Positions 34,545 to 43,515 of a stretch of DNA of 64,000 bases are shown one piece after another (within the stretch, counting starts at the first letter, position 1; each line of letters begins with the position of its first letter). The stretch covers positions 186,001-250,000 of the forward strand of contig NZ_MRTD01000004.1 in the NCBI RefSeq assembly GCF_001956295.1, read 5' to 3'. Source of the DNA: Paenibacillus sp. FSL A5-0031. GTDB lineage: Bacteria > Bacillota > Bacilli > Paenibacillales > Paenibacillaceae. Below the pieces are notes generated by a model, which made no database searches, was not told where the DNA came from, and saw only the letters and a list, made by a program, of their open reading frames with translations. The position numbers and the translations under genes are program-made.

Positions 34545-35729
34545 ATGGCACAATTAGCAAAAAGACCATATTTACCTGCGCTAGACATTTTTAGAGCATT
34601 CGGTATTTTAGCGGTCATCATGATTCACGCAACATCAGCGGTCGTAGCTAACTACGATCACAAGGCTACGCTATATCCTCTTTATGTCTTTCTAAACACA
34701 TTTACCAAATTCGCAGTACCCGTCTTCATCTTTCTAAGCGGCTTCGTCCTGTTTTACAACTACTACAACAAACCCTTCACAGCAACAGCAATTGGGCAGT
34801 TTTACAAAAAACGAATATCTAAAGTATTGATTCCTTTTATATTATTTTCGTTCCTCTATTTCGCCTTTACGAGATTGGCAGCTTACGGATTTAGTGACCT
34901 GCAGACCTTTATCGGTTACTTTACAACGACTAAATTTCTCAAAATGCTTATCTTTGGCAAAACCTATGTCCATCTTTATTTTGTCGTTATTATTATTCAA
35001 TTTTATGCAATATCACCACTAATGCTGTACGCCGTTAATCGGTTTCGAAAATCCAGCCGGCATATCGTCTGGATAGGTTTGCTGGTGCAATGGTTATTTA
35101 TTTTTATCATTGTCCGGGAATATCATGTGGTTAGCCCCGGCAGCTATGCGTTTACGTATATGCTTTATTTTACAGCTGGTGCGTTTATCGGTATTTATTA
35201 TGAGAAATTCGCTGAATGGATTAATCTCACAAGAAAAAATGCTACGCCGGCAAAAATTGCAGCTTCACTTGTGCTGTGGGCACTATTCTTATCGTCAAAT
35301 ATGACTATGGTCTACTTTTATTACGAGAAACGGTTAACTGGGCTTTCTGTTATAAATACAAGTCTATTAGAGCTGATAGATGAGGTGCGGTGCGTTACGG
35401 CTGCTATTGTGTTGCTTCAAGTTTCCTTCTGGATTTATACATCATGGAACAAGATGGTCGTCAAAGCTCTTATACATATCGGTGCCACATCCTTTGGCAT
35501 ATATTTGGTACATCCATTAATTCTGTATCTATACCGCCAGACGAATGCCAGCGGCTCTCCGATTCTGTTCCATGTTTGGGTGGCCGGCGGCTTCCTGCTC
35601 GCACTCGTTATTCCTTGGGCCATTATGGCACTGAGCGCACCATTCAAATGGCACTGGCTGCTGTTTGGTCCGCTTCCAACTAAGAAGAAACAGCCTGCTT
35701 CTCCAATACAGCCAAGTATTCAAGGATAA
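34545..35729 (+). CDS. Acyltransferase family 3 membrane protein
   Basis: This 394-residue protein has about ten membrane helices. The family signature at the N-terminus is RPYLPALDIFRAFGILAVIM, with the conserved His in MIHATSAV near residue 27. Such proteins transfer acetyl or other acyl groups to surface sugars, lipids or peptidoglycan. The ATG at 34545 follows AAGGGGA. It is a single gene; its terminator begins within a few bases of the stop codon. Confidence 0.9.
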   Translation: MAQLAKRPYLPALDIFRAFGILAVIMIHATSAVVANYDHKATLYPLYVFLNTFTKFAVPVFIFLSGFVLFYNYYNKPFTATAIGQFYKKRISKVLIPFILFSFLYFAFTRLAAYGFSDLQTFIGYFTTTKFLKMLIFGKTYVHLYFVVIIIQFYAISPLMLYAVNRFRKSSRHIVWIGLLVQWLFIFIIVREYHVVSPGSYAFTYMLYFTAGAFIGIYYEKFAEWINLTRKNATPAKIAASLVLWALFLSSNMTMVYFYYEKRLTGLSVINTSLLELIDEVRCVTAAIVLLQVSFWIYTSWNKMVVKALIHIGATSFGIYLVHPLILYLYRQTNASGSPILFHVWVAGGFLLALVIPWAIMALSAPFKWHWLLFGPLPTKKKQPASPIQPSIQG

Positions 35730-35732
35730 TAA

Positions 35733-35781
35733 AAAAAAGAGCCGTTCGATCGCTTCCAAAGAAAGCGCGGACGGCTCTTCT
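35733..35781. terminator. Bidirectional terminator
   Basis: AAAAGAGCCGT pairs with ACGGCTCTTCT. It lies between the convergent acyltransferase (stop 35729) and the minus-strand gene ending at 35783. Confidence 0.8.
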
Positions 35782-35782
35782 A

Positions 35783-36418
35783 TTAAGTTGCTTCCTTCAT
35801 TTCCGTTTCTGATTTCGCATCCGCTTTAATTTCCCGCTGCTCATCATTTAGCTCATATAATAATTGCCCGTTTGCATCATAGGCATACACCTTATTCATC
35901 CTGGAAGCCGACTGCTCTTTAGTAGAGCTGCGAATAGAACGCCCAGCAAGATATACCCCGTCTTTCATAAGCGCATCCTGCTCATATCCATCCCACCATG
36001 CAATTTGCACCCTGCTTATATTCGGATCATTCAGTTGACCAACAGCATAATAATGTCGATACTTGCCAAAAGTAGACATGCCCATCCGAAAGCTGAGTAT
36101 GATTTGCGGGTCCAGCATCATCCCAAATCCACCGCCGCGGAAGCTCCAAAAAAATCCAAGCGAACGTTTCACGAACAATTGATGTTGGAGCTCATGTTTA
36201 CGATCAACGATTAGCAACAGCTCATAGCCTTGGCCTGTCTTTGATTTTAAGGAAATAGGAGCGTAAGGAGACTCCATCATATCCAGTGCATGCTGTGCTA
36301 CTTTCTCCACACGAATAGAGCTTTGTGAGAAAAGCGCAGAATAGATAATGGAGCAAGCCAGAAGAATCAATAACCAACGGATTAAGTGTCCGAAAATTAT
36401 TTTTGTAGTTATCTGCAT
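35783..36418 (-). CDS. Unknown membrane-anchored protein
   Basis: This 211-residue protein has one N-terminal membrane helix (about residues 10-30). The remainder would lie outside the cell, with two beta-rich stretches (GQGYELLLIVDRKHELQHQL and SRVQIAWWDGYEQDALMKDG) and a charged C-terminus (KADAKSETEMKEAT). I do not recognise the family. The ATG shares a base with the stop of the gene before it (36418), so the two are translationally coupled. Confidence 0.75.
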   Translation of the reverse strand: MQITTKIIFGHLIRWLLILLACSIIYSALFSQSSIRVEKVAQHALDMMESPYAPISLKSKTGQGYELLLIVDRKHELQHQLFVKRSLGFFWSFRGGGFGMMLDPQIILSFRMGMSTFGKYRHYYAVGQLNDPNISRVQIAWWDGYEQDALMKDGVYLAGRSIRSSTKEQSASRMNKVYAYDANGQLLYELNDEQREIKADAKSETEMKEAT

Positions 36419-36885
36419 TAGTCTGCCTTCCCCCTTTCAAGTGGAATATAAAAGGAAAAGGACTCGCCATAAGCTTCATTAAATACGGTGACGCTTTTCA
36501 GATTAGGCGGCACGTTAGTAAACGTAAATTGACCATTTGATCGATAAAGCCGCATGGATGCACCTGAAGATTGATACTGAAGCATCTCATTGGCATCTGT
36601 TTTTATTTGAATGGTATTAGGCAATTGCGGCACCGAAAAAAATCGTTTTGAAGACAAATAAACCGTCAGCTTCCCTTCCCCATAAACAACGCCGTCAATA
36701 CTTATCTCTTTGTTGAAATAGGTTTGCTTATCTTCATCCACCTTATAATAAAAACCCTTCTTCTTAGCTTCGCTCAGCTCAGCATTATGATCAAACATAT
36801 CAATTGAAGGAAGCGCAAAAAGCAGCGAAAAACCTCCAATAACAATAAGCAGCACCCACTCTACCCTACGTAATATTTTTCTCAT
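36418..36885 (-). CDS. Unknown membrane-anchored protein
   Basis: This 155-residue protein has an N-terminal signal-anchor helix (residues ~10-28) and a beta-rich outer part without recognised motifs. The ATG at 36885 follows AAAGGAGGTTGAA, a very strong site. It forms a two-gene operon with the unknown protein ending at 35783. Both have the same plan, one helix plus an outer domain, so they may form a complex. Confidence 0.75.
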   Translation of the reverse strand: MRKILRRVEWVLLIVIGGFSLLFALPSIDMFDHNAELSEAKKKGFYYKVDEDKQTYFNKEISIDGVVYGEGKLTVYLSSKRFFSVPQLPNTIQIKTDANEMLQYQSSGASMRLYRSNGQFTFTNVPPNLKSVTVFNEAYGESFSFYIPLERGKAD

Positions 36886-37128
36886 TTCAACCTCCTTTTT
36901 GATTAAAATACTATAAGTTGATTACTTTTAATAAGCTACTTTAATTTTTATACTGCATATGCTATTATAAACCTAATTCATACGATTTGAGCTTATAGCA
37001 GCCTTAATGTTTGTTGGTTACATTTTCCAATATTGTACATGATATAGACGTAAAGGACTATGCTTTAGGTGCAGTTTATTTAAAGCAATCAAGTATCGCA
37101 ACCATATATACTTCAAGGAGGATTAATC

Positions 37129-38001
37129 ATGTCGACATTTTTGGATGAACATATTTCACTGGGAGAAGTAAAGCTTAAGGTTAGCAATCTCGAGCGTTCA
37201 ATCCTTTTTTATACGGAAGTTGTCGGGCTAAAGGTTTTGCAGCATGATGAAGTACATCGTGTTGCAGCGTTCACTGCTGATGGGAAACATACGCTGCTCG
37301 TTCTAGAGGAAGTACCGAATGCCGTTGTGCCGCAAAAACGCTCTCATGCTGGTTTGTACCATTTTGCAATTCTGCTGCCGGATCGTCGCTCCTTATCGCT
37401 TGCGCTCCGCAACTTGATTACAAGCGGCATTCATATTGGGCAGGCCGACCACTTGGTAAGCGAGGCGCTTTATATTTCAGATCCGGATCATAACGGCATC
37501 GAAATTTACGCGGATCGTCCGCGTGAAGAGTGGAAGCGAGATGCCGAGGGCAATTATGTGATGGCAACAGACCCGCTTGATTGGGAAGATCTGCTTGCTC
37601 AGAGTGAAGGTCTTACATGGAGCGGTCTCCCGCAAGGAACCGTTATTGGACATATCCATCTTCACGTAGGCGACCTTAGGAAGTCGCGCGCGTTTTATGA
37701 AGGCAAGCTAGGCTTTGATGTAGTTGGCGATTATGCGCAAATGGCTGCTGTATTCGTCTCGGCTGGCGGATACCATCACCATATCGGCATGAACATTTGG
37801 GCAGGCGCAGGTGCTGCCTTACCGTCAGCCAACACGGTTGGCTTATCTTATTATACGATTGTTTTCCCAACTTCAACTTCTCGTGAAGCTTGGCTCGAGC
37901 ATCTGCGCAGCGACGGTGTTGAAGCTGTGGAGCAAGGAAACGCGTTCGTTGTACATGACGCTTCCGGCATTGCTATTCACGCGACTGTAAAATCGGATTA
38001 A
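37129..38001 (+). CDS. VOC-family dioxygenase, CatE-like
   Basis: This 290-residue protein has two vicinal-oxygen-chelate repeats (residues ~8-130 and ~168-285). The second has HIHLHVGDLRKSRAFYEGKLGF, and the first KLKVSNLERSILFYTEVVGL. Histidine and glutamate ligands are visible (HAGLYHFAI, NGIEIYADRP, GYHHHIGMNIW). Length and layout match B. subtilis CatE-type catechol-2,3-dioxygenase. The true substrate may be a catechol or another quinol. The ATG at 37129 follows AAGGAGG. Monocistronic. Confidence 0.88.
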   Translation: MSTFLDEHISLGEVKLKVSNLERSILFYTEVVGLKVLQHDEVHRVAAFTADGKHTLLVLEEVPNAVVPQKRSHAGLYHFAILLPDRRSLSLALRNLITSGIHIGQADHLVSEALYISDPDHNGIEIYADRPREEWKRDAEGNYVMATDPLDWEDLLAQSEGLTWSGLPQGTVIGHIHLHVGDLRKSRAFYEGKLGFDVVGDYAQMAAVFVSAGGYHHHIGMNIWAGAGAALPSANTVGLSYYTIVFPTSTSREAWLEHLRSDGVEAVEQGNAFVVHDASGIAIHATVKSD

Positions 38002-38032
38002 TTGCGTATTCTAGTCGGCAGAGCTGATTCAA

Positions 38033-38092
38033 ATAACAAAGGCAGACTAGGACATCAAATCATGTCTTAGACTGCCGACTGCCTTTGGTTTG
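38033..38092. terminator. Terminator between the VOC and GNAT genes
   Basis: AAAGGCAG (38038-38045) pairs with CTGCCTTT (38079-38086), with inner GACAT/ATGTC pairing. It is shared by convergent genes. Confidence 0.65.
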
Positions 38093-38104
38093 TTCACCCA
38101 TAAA

Positions 38105-38512
38105 CTATCTTTTCACTAGGCGATTCATAAATCGTTCAGTATCTTTTATAAATCCATACTGTTCATACAATTCATGAGCATCATGCGTTCGCAGTATGCC
38201 GCCAATCCCTTCAAATTCTTTGGTAATGAATTCAACTAACTTCTTTCCGAGTCCTCTGCCTCTATATTCTTCATCAATAAAGACATCACACAAATAATAA
38301 ATCGTTGCCCAGTCCGTTACAATTCGAGCAAATCCAACCTGCCTTTTATTATCGTAGATGCCAAAACAAACTGAATTTTGAATTGATTTATGAATCGTTT
38401 CCTTTGGCCTTTGGTTTGCCCAATGGCTCCTTGATAAAAACTTGCAAACGGTATCCATATTAATAAGTGACTTGTCATCACTAATTAGAAACTCTTTATA
38501 TAGATGATTCAA
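38105..38512 (-). CDS. GNAT-family acetyltransferase
   Basis: The TTG at 38512 is preferred: AAAGAGG lies nine bases upstream, while the ATG at 38548 has no ribosome site. The ~135-residue protein has the GNAT core with YLCDVFIDEEYRGRGLGKKL near residue 80 and HELYEQYGF near the C-terminus. The sequence is typical of small Bacillus/Paenibacillus acetyltransferases with unknown substrates. Single gene. Confidence 0.88.
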   Translation of the reverse strand: MNHLYKEFLISDDKSLINMDTVCKFLSRSHWANQRPKETIHKSIQNSVCFGIYDNKRQVGFARIVTDWATIYYLCDVFIDEEYRGRGLGKKLVEFITKEFEGIGGILRTHDAHELYEQYGFIKDTERFMNRLVKR

Positions 38513-38647
38513 GTTGATGGCCTCTTTTCGTATTGTATTTTTATACATATAAATTAATATATATTCAGATTAATTTTATTTATATTTCTTGTCAATACAA
38601 TGCAGGTTAACAGCTTCTTCTGTAACTAGTCCATAACATCAACAAAG

Positions 38648-38680
38648 AAAAGAGGAACTGCATACCTGCAGTTCCTCAAA
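38648..38680 (-). terminator. Terminator of the sigma/DUF4179 operon
   Basis: GAGGAACTGCA (38652-38662) and TGCAGTTCCTC (38667-38677) form an 11-bp perfect stem with a four-base loop. A T-rich run follows on the minus strand. Confidence 0.85.
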
Positions 38681-38696
38681 TCGCACAAGAATTGAA

Positions 38697-39743
38697 TTAG
38701 TCCATCGGAATGACCTTATCAAAAAATTCGACAGCTTTTATTTCTTTATCATTGATAATGGGGGTAAATGGCTTCACAATCGTTATGGTGTTAGTTATAA
38801 GATCCCCCGAGGACATCCCCTTAAAAACAGCCGTTGTCTCCGATGTTCCATCTTTGTAATGTATGGTGATCAGATAATGATCCGCATACTCGTTTAACCC
38901 TATTTCCCGCGAGGAGCGGCTCGCTGCCTCAGAAATCTCTTTGGTATGCGCACTGTCTACTTTTATTGTAACGGAAATGGGCGAGATAGAAATGGATGAT
39001 AGTGTTGCAGCGTAGTTATATAATGATATGCCCTGATCAATCTGATACGTTGTTGACATATCCTTATAGTCCAAATTGAATTTGATTTTCCATGAACCTG
39101 GATTTACTTTTTCAAATATATCGGGATAAACATCTGCCGCCTCTAAATGACTAAGCATCAAAGTAACAGGACTTCCTGCGATTGTTCTATTCTTCGTTAA
39201 ATAACTCATCATTAGACTGATTTTATTATCGCTTGGATTCTCATCGTCCAATAAGGTGTAACCGGTTGAAGAGCTATTTGAACTCATATGATCAAAACTT
39301 AAATATGTCTCAAAACGATACCTTTTGGCATCTAGAACGATACCTTCCGGCGCGGTGAAGTCCAAAAGAACATATATCAAATTGCTGTCTCCGATAATCT
39401 GTTTAACTTCAATGATTCCATTCTCGTTTACCGCTTTTTTGTTGACTAATTGAGCGCCGTTTTCCAAATACAGCTCCTGTTCGTCATTCGACGGGTTTAG
39501 AAAGTTCAAAAATTTCATATCGAGACCCATATAGCTTGCTGCAAAAGCAGTGGTCGTTAGCAAACAGATCATAACCGCTGCTGCCAGCATCGCAGATCTT
39601 GCATGTCTCCAGGATACAGGTATTCTTTTGTCCACGGTTTCCGATTCAATTTTTACAATCATGTCGTGTAATAGTTTGTCCTTATGTTCCTTATTAGGCT
39701 TTATGGTTTCAAATATTCCCTTGAACTGGTTTTCCGTCAACAT
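38697..39743 (-). CDS. DUF4179 membrane protein, probable anti-sigma factor
   Basis: This 348-residue protein has a short cytoplasmic N-terminus (~50 residues), one membrane helix (about 50-70, LAAAVMICLLTTTAFAASYM), and a large extracytoplasmic part of the DUF4179/DUF5643 type. The ATG at 39743 follows GGGAGGG and overlaps the sigma gene by 35 bp. That order and overlap are typical of an ECF sigma factor and its membrane anti-sigma partner, so sigma sequestration is likely but inferred. Confidence 0.88.
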   Translation of the reverse strand: MLTENQFKGIFETIKPNKEHKDKLLHDMIVKIESETVDKRIPVSWRHARSAMLAAAVMICLLTTTAFAASYMGLDMKFLNFLNPSNDEQELYLENGAQLVNKKAVNENGIIEVKQIIGDSNLIYVLLDFTAPEGIVLDAKRYRFETYLSFDHMSSNSSSTGYTLLDDENPSDNKISLMMSYLTKNRTIAGSPVTLMLSHLEAADVYPDIFEKVNPGSWKIKFNLDYKDMSTTYQIDQGISLYNYAATLSSISISPISVTIKVDSAHTKEISEAASRSSREIGLNEYADHYLITIHYKDGTSETTAVFKGMSSGDLITNTITIVKPFTPIINDKEIKAVEFFDKVIPMD

Positions 39744-40236
39744 ATATCCCTCCCAAGTCAGCCTTCAGGCGTGTTCGTCCTTTTGATAATTGTGTTTGCA
39801 GCGTGCTCTCTTTTCGATCTAATAGTTTTGATATTTCTTTTACAGAATAATCCTCCACATAGTAGAGGTATAACACCGTTCTGTACTTTTCTGGAAGCCG
39901 CAGCAATTTCTCGAGTATATCCCTCTGCTGCTCATTGTTATCCCAGTATGTTTTTTCCGGCAAAACGTCTACATCAACCCGGCGTGATCTCCACCAGCTT
40001 TTTAATATGTCTTTACAGGTATTTTTGGTTGTCACTATAAGCCATGCTTTTTCATGCTCACGGTCATTAAAGGTTTTGTTGTGCTTGAATAGCTTTAAAA
40101 ATACAGACTGAACAGCATCATCCGCATCCATCGTATTTTTCAATAGGATGAAACATAATCTGTACACCATATCGATATTCCGCTCATACATTTCAGAAAA
40201 CTCATTATGGGTACGACTTATAGATTGGTTGTCCAT
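39709..40236 (-). CDS. ECF-type RNA polymerase sigma factor
   Basis: This 175-residue protein has region 2 (NIDMVYRLCFILLKNTMDAD, DAVQSVFLKLF) and region 4 (LPEKYRTVLYLYYVEDYSVK, ISKLLDRKESTLQTQLSKGR). The ATG at 40236 follows TAGGAGGTGAATAA. It is the first gene of a two-gene operon with the DUF4179 protein, which probably restrains it until an outside signal arrives. The regulon is unknown. Confidence 0.93.
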   Translation of the reverse strand: MDNQSISRTHNEFSEMYERNIDMVYRLCFILLKNTMDADDAVQSVFLKLFKHNKTFNDREHEKAWLIVTTKNTCKDILKSWWRSRRVDVDVLPEKTYWDNNEQQRDILEKLLRLPEKYRTVLYLYYVEDYSVKEISKLLDRKESTLQTQLSKGRTRLKADLGGIYVDGKPVQGNI

Positions 40237-40314
40237 TTATTCACCTCCTATATAAAACACGAACGACCATTCAAAAATATCTTATAAGAACTTTTTTTAT
40301 ATGGCTTCATGAAA

Positions 40315-40348
40315 TAAGAGCAGCCTGCCATGCGGCAAACTGCTCCTA
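40315..40348 (-). terminator. Terminator of the 110-aa membrane protein gene
   Basis: GAGCAG (40318-40323) and CTGCTC (40340-40345), with inner GCC/GGC, form a stem. The minus-strand 3' side is only weakly T-rich. Confidence 0.5.
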
Positions 40349-40361
40349 GTTCTTTATTTTA

Positions 40362-40694
40362 TTAGAATTCAATCCATATTGGCAGTATTAAAAAAATAAT
40401 TGTAACTACCACGCTTATAGCAAGCAGAAGCTCACCAATTCTTTTGCTGACGACTGCTCCAAAATCATGAATATTTCTTTTCGAAACTAATATTGTCGCT
40501 AACCAAAATGGCATGGAAGCTAAAAAGGGATAGTTGAAACCATCTGTGCCGTTTGAATGTATAGCTAGACCCATTAGGTTAAAGAGATAATGAGTTAAAA
40601 TAAAACCATTCCCAAAATTATAATTTATTAAAAACCCGGAAAATAAAAAGAGTATAGAAAGTGATCCATATCCAAAAGGTTTTCTAACTGTCAA
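40362..40694 (-). CDS. Small membrane protein of unknown function
   Basis: This 110-residue protein has three predicted membrane helices (about 12-30, 55-72 and 90-108). It starts at a TTG at 40694 with GGAGGAG ten bases upstream; no in-frame ATG is better placed. No family was recognised. It stands alone between the sigma operon and a GNAT gene. Confidence 0.65.
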   Translation of the reverse strand: MTVRKPFGYGSLSILFLFSGFLINYNFGNGFILTHYLFNLMGLAIHSNGTDGFNYPFLASMPFWLATILVSKRNIHDFGAVVSKRIGELLLAISVVVTIIFLILPIWIEF

Positions 40695-40792
40695 AACAAA
40701 TCAACTCCTCCACAGATATAATATCCATATTGTACCATGTGAATTTATGCGAGGAAATCTATTCTGGGAGTTTGCCTGATCTAGCAGGTCAA

Positions 40793-41302
40793 TTAAATCA
40801 GCGTTTTGTAATAAAAAACCGTTGCATCTAATTTACCGTCTGCCGATCGTGCATAGCCAGGAATGCGTCCGGCTTCAATGTACTCTAATGAAGTATACAG
40901 CATATTCGAAGGATCCCCCTCCCTCGTATCGAGAACTATCAATGTTCTGCCTTCGTGCCTTGCTCGCCCTTCTGCCTTTTGCATAAGAAAACGTCCAATT
41001 CCTCTAAGACGATAGTTTGGATGAGTCATTAATTTTGCAATTTCCCCTCTATGTCCGCCATTTTGCTTCGTACATAGATGCAGCTGTACGCTCCCAACGA
41101 TTCGATCATCGATTTTGGCAACGTATAAAATCACCTCTGGACTTAACACAGCCTCCCAGTACATTACAGCATCAGAAAGCTTCATTGGGGGTAAAAAGCC
41201 AATTGACGCACCATCTTCAACGACCTGCACCAACAGATCCGCCAGCCCGTTAACATGCTCTTCAATGGATTGTATTTGTTCAATTATCACATCACCAGCC
41301 AT
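40793..41302 (-). CDS. GNAT-family acetyltransferase
   Basis: This 169-residue protein has the GNAT acetyl-CoA site KLMTHPNYRLRGIGRFLMQK near residue 95 and the later VLDTREGDPSNMLYTSL segment, as in YhhY/Eis-like single-domain acetyltransferases. The ATG at 41302 follows GGAGGAG. It is divergent from a LysR-type regulator 114 bp away, which may control it. The substrate is unknown. Confidence 0.9.
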   Translation of the reverse strand: MAGDVIIEQIQSIEEHVNGLADLLVQVVEDGASIGFLPPMKLSDAVMYWEAVLSPEVILYVAKIDDRIVGSVQLHLCTKQNGGHRGEIAKLMTHPNYRLRGIGRFLMQKAEGRARHEGRTLIVLDTREGDPSNMLYTSLEYIEAGRIPGYARSADGKLDATVFYYKTLI

Positions 41303-41416
41303 TCAAATCTCCTCCAAACCATGAGTATAGTTTAATAGTAATGAACGAAGTATAATTTGTATAACGAATTTATTTGATTACAATGATTCATATTTCAAAT
41401 TAGTTGAGGTGCTGCG

Positions 41417-42298
41417 ATGGATATTCCACAGTTAGAGGCTTTCTTATCGGTGTGCAAAATTCGCAATTTCACAAGGGCTGCAGAGTATTTGCATATCTCG
41501 CAATCTGCTGTTACAGCAAGAATAAAAGCGCTGGAATTGTCCGTTGGAAAGCCGCTGTTTCTACGTGATAATCGGAATGTAAGCTTAACGCAGGCAGGCA
41601 TCCATTTCCTTCCTTATGCCGAGAGGATGCTGCTGCTGTTTGAAGAAAGCAAGGTAACGTTATCCGAAGGATTAGAAAACTATATCGTCATGAGCGGACC
41701 TGGCTCTGTTTGGCATTACTATTATTTGCAGCACATTGTTTCGTTTAGGCAAGCACACCCGAAGGTGGCTATTAAATTTCTGAGCTACATCGATTCCAGC
41801 TACATGATTCGTGATCTTTTACTCGATGGCGTTGTACAAGTAGCTATTCGATACGACCCTCTTGATCGCCCTAATGTTACTAAACATTTCCTATTTGAGG
41901 ACGAAATTATTCTTGTTTCTTCTCAAAATAGTTCTAACTTGTTTACGAAAACAGACTTCTTTTCGGGACAATATTGTCACATCGAGTGGGGATATCCGTT
42001 TCCAGATTGGTTTCGCTCGATCGTTGGTGAAGGTTATCTGCCTACTTTCGAAACGGATCATTCCACCATAATGCTTACATTGCTTTTACAAGGAGCAGGA
42101 TTTGGCTTCCTTCCCCGATCTATTGCGAAGCCTTTTCTAGATGATCACCGTTTATATGAACTGCGCTGCGAATTGCCTTTTCCAGTTACGAGGGCCTATG
42201 CTCTCTATTTAACAGACAATCGCGACCATCCAAGTGTAAAACTAGCCATGCAATTGCTCGATGTTCCTCTAGCTTCGACAGGAGATTCAACACACTGA
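41417..42298 (+). CDS. LysR-family transcriptional regulator
   Basis: This 293-residue protein has the N-terminal winged helix of the family (LEAFLSVCKIRNFTRAAEYL, HISQSAVTARIKALE), followed by a type-2 periplasmic-binding-like effector domain (about 90-285). The ATG at 41417 follows GAGGTG. By the usual LysR rule it may control the divergent GNAT gene at 41302 and its own expression. The effector cannot be predicted. Confidence 0.93.
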   Translation: MDIPQLEAFLSVCKIRNFTRAAEYLHISQSAVTARIKALELSVGKPLFLRDNRNVSLTQAGIHFLPYAERMLLLFEESKVTLSEGLENYIVMSGPGSVWHYYYLQHIVSFRQAHPKVAIKFLSYIDSSYMIRDLLLDGVVQVAIRYDPLDRPNVTKHFLFEDEIILVSSQNSSNLFTKTDFFSGQYCHIEWGYPFPDWFRSIVGEGYLPTFETDHSTIMLTLLLQGAGFGFLPRSIAKPFLDDHRLYELRCELPFPVTRAYALYLTDNRDHPSVKLAMQLLDVPLASTGDSTH

Positions 42299-42330
42299 TC
42301 GTTTTCAAAATCTCCGAACCATTCCGGCCT

Positions 42331-42366
42331 CCGCCTTAAGACCGAGTCCGAAGCATGCTTAAGACG
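42331..42366. repeat. Inverted repeat after the LysR gene
   Basis: CCGCCTTAAG (42331-42340) and CTTAAGACGG form an inverted repeat with one mismatched pair and a ~16-bp loop. There is no T-run. It may be a weak terminator or a binding site. Confidence 0.4.
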
Positions 42367-42435
42367 GTACTCTCATAAAATGGATACGGTTAAAATTATT
42401 GTAGCAGATCAATTAAATCGGAAACCTTATATCAT

Positions 42436-42565
42436 AAAAACAAAGCTTATGCTTTCGAAGTAAGTTTTTGCTTCACAAAAACAAAGCTTATGCTTTCGAA
42501 GTAAGTTTTTGCTTCACAAAAACTAAGCTTATGCTTTCGAAGTAAGTTTTTGCTTCACAAAAACT
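42436..42565 (+). repeat. Three 41-bp tandem repeats in the leader of an ABC-2 exporter operon
   Basis: Units start at 42436, 42477 and 42518 with a period of exactly 41 bp; a seven-base partial fourth copy runs into the ribosome site. Units 1 and 2 are identical, and unit 3 differs by one base (CTAAGCTT for CAAAGCTT). Each unit can fold CTTA-CTT-TCG-AAG-TAAG into a small hairpin. The array ends three bases before AGGAGG (42568-42573) of the ATPase gene at 42581. Confidence 0.9.
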
Positions 42566-42580
42566 TTAGGAGGTTACATA

Positions 42581-43510
42581 ATGCCCGTATTAGAAGTGCG
42601 TAATTTACAAAAGAGCTTTGGATCAGTCAGCGCTGTAGCCGGCATTAGCTTCACCGTCGAGGCGGGAGAAGTGTTCACCATCATCGGTCCAAACGGCGCT
42701 GGAAAAACGACTACGCTTGAAATGATTGAAGGGCTGCAAAATCCTGATTCCGGCCAAATCGAATTTGGTCCTCTGAATTGGACAAAAAACAGTGAACAAA
42801 TCAAGGTGTCCATCGGTGTTCAGCCTCAATCCAGCGCTTTGTTCGATTTATTGACGGTAGAAGAAAATTTAGATTTGTTCGCTACCTTTTATCCAAAATC
42901 CCGGCCAGCAGCAGAAGTGCTCGAAATGATTAATCTCACTGATCAGCGCAGCAAGCAGGTTAGAAAGCTCTCCGGCGGACAGAAACAACGGCTTGCCATC
43001 GGACTCGCCATGATTAATGACCCTACGATCATTTTTTTAGATGAGCCTACAACAGGACTAGATCCGCAGGCAAGACGGAATATATGGGACATTATTCTTA
43101 AGCTGAAGGAGCTAGGCAAAACAACTATCCTTACTACCCATTACATGGAAGAGGCCGAAAAGCTGAGTGACCGTGTATGCATTGTTGATCAAGGGAAAAT
43201 CGTCACCTTAGATACTCCAGCTGCTTTAATTGATCGGCTCACGAAAGAACGAGAGGTCAGGCTTACCTTTATTGATGGCGCTGAGGCAGCTCTTGAGACT
43301 GAGAAAGTTGCTACTCACCACCATGCTGTCGTCCGAACGAATCGCGAAGGCGCTTCGCTCCAGCTATGGACGACCCAGCCTGAAGAAACATTGTATGAGC
43401 TGTTTGGATTTACAAAGGATCGCGGTTTCCGCGTCGAGCAAATCTCTATTCGTGAAATGAGCCTGGAAGATGTATTCATTGCCTTCACCGGCAAGGAATG
43501 GAGGGATTAA
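42581..43510 (+). CDS. ABC transporter ATP-binding protein
   Basis: This 309-residue ATPase has Walker A GPNGAGKTTTLE near residue 38, signature LSGGQKQRLAIGLAM near 135, Walker B IIFLDEPTTGLDP near 153, and an H-loop TTHYMEEAE near 186. The C-terminal ~90 residues are the extension common to DrrA-type exporters. The ATG at 42581 follows TTTAGGAGG. It partners the permease encoded six bases downstream. Its mRNA leader, or promoter region, consists of three tandem 41-bp repeats. Confidence 0.94.
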   Translation: MPVLEVRNLQKSFGSVSAVAGISFTVEAGEVFTIIGPNGAGKTTTLEMIEGLQNPDSGQIEFGPLNWTKNSEQIKVSIGVQPQSSALFDLLTVEENLDLFATFYPKSRPAAEVLEMINLTDQRSKQVRKLSGGQKQRLAIGLAMINDPTIIFLDEPTTGLDPQARRNIWDIILKLKELGKTTILTTHYMEEAEKLSDRVCIVDQGKIVTLDTPAALIDRLTKEREVRLTFIDGAEAALETEKVATHHHAVVRTNREGASLQLWTTQPEETLYELFGFTKDRGFRVEQISIREMSLEDVFIAFTGKEWRD

Positions 43511-43515
43511 GTTAA

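Noticed and set aside
42436..42565. Could the 41-bp repeats be a CRISPR array?
   Set aside because: The units are directly abutting with no variable spacers, there are only three, and no cas gene is in the window.
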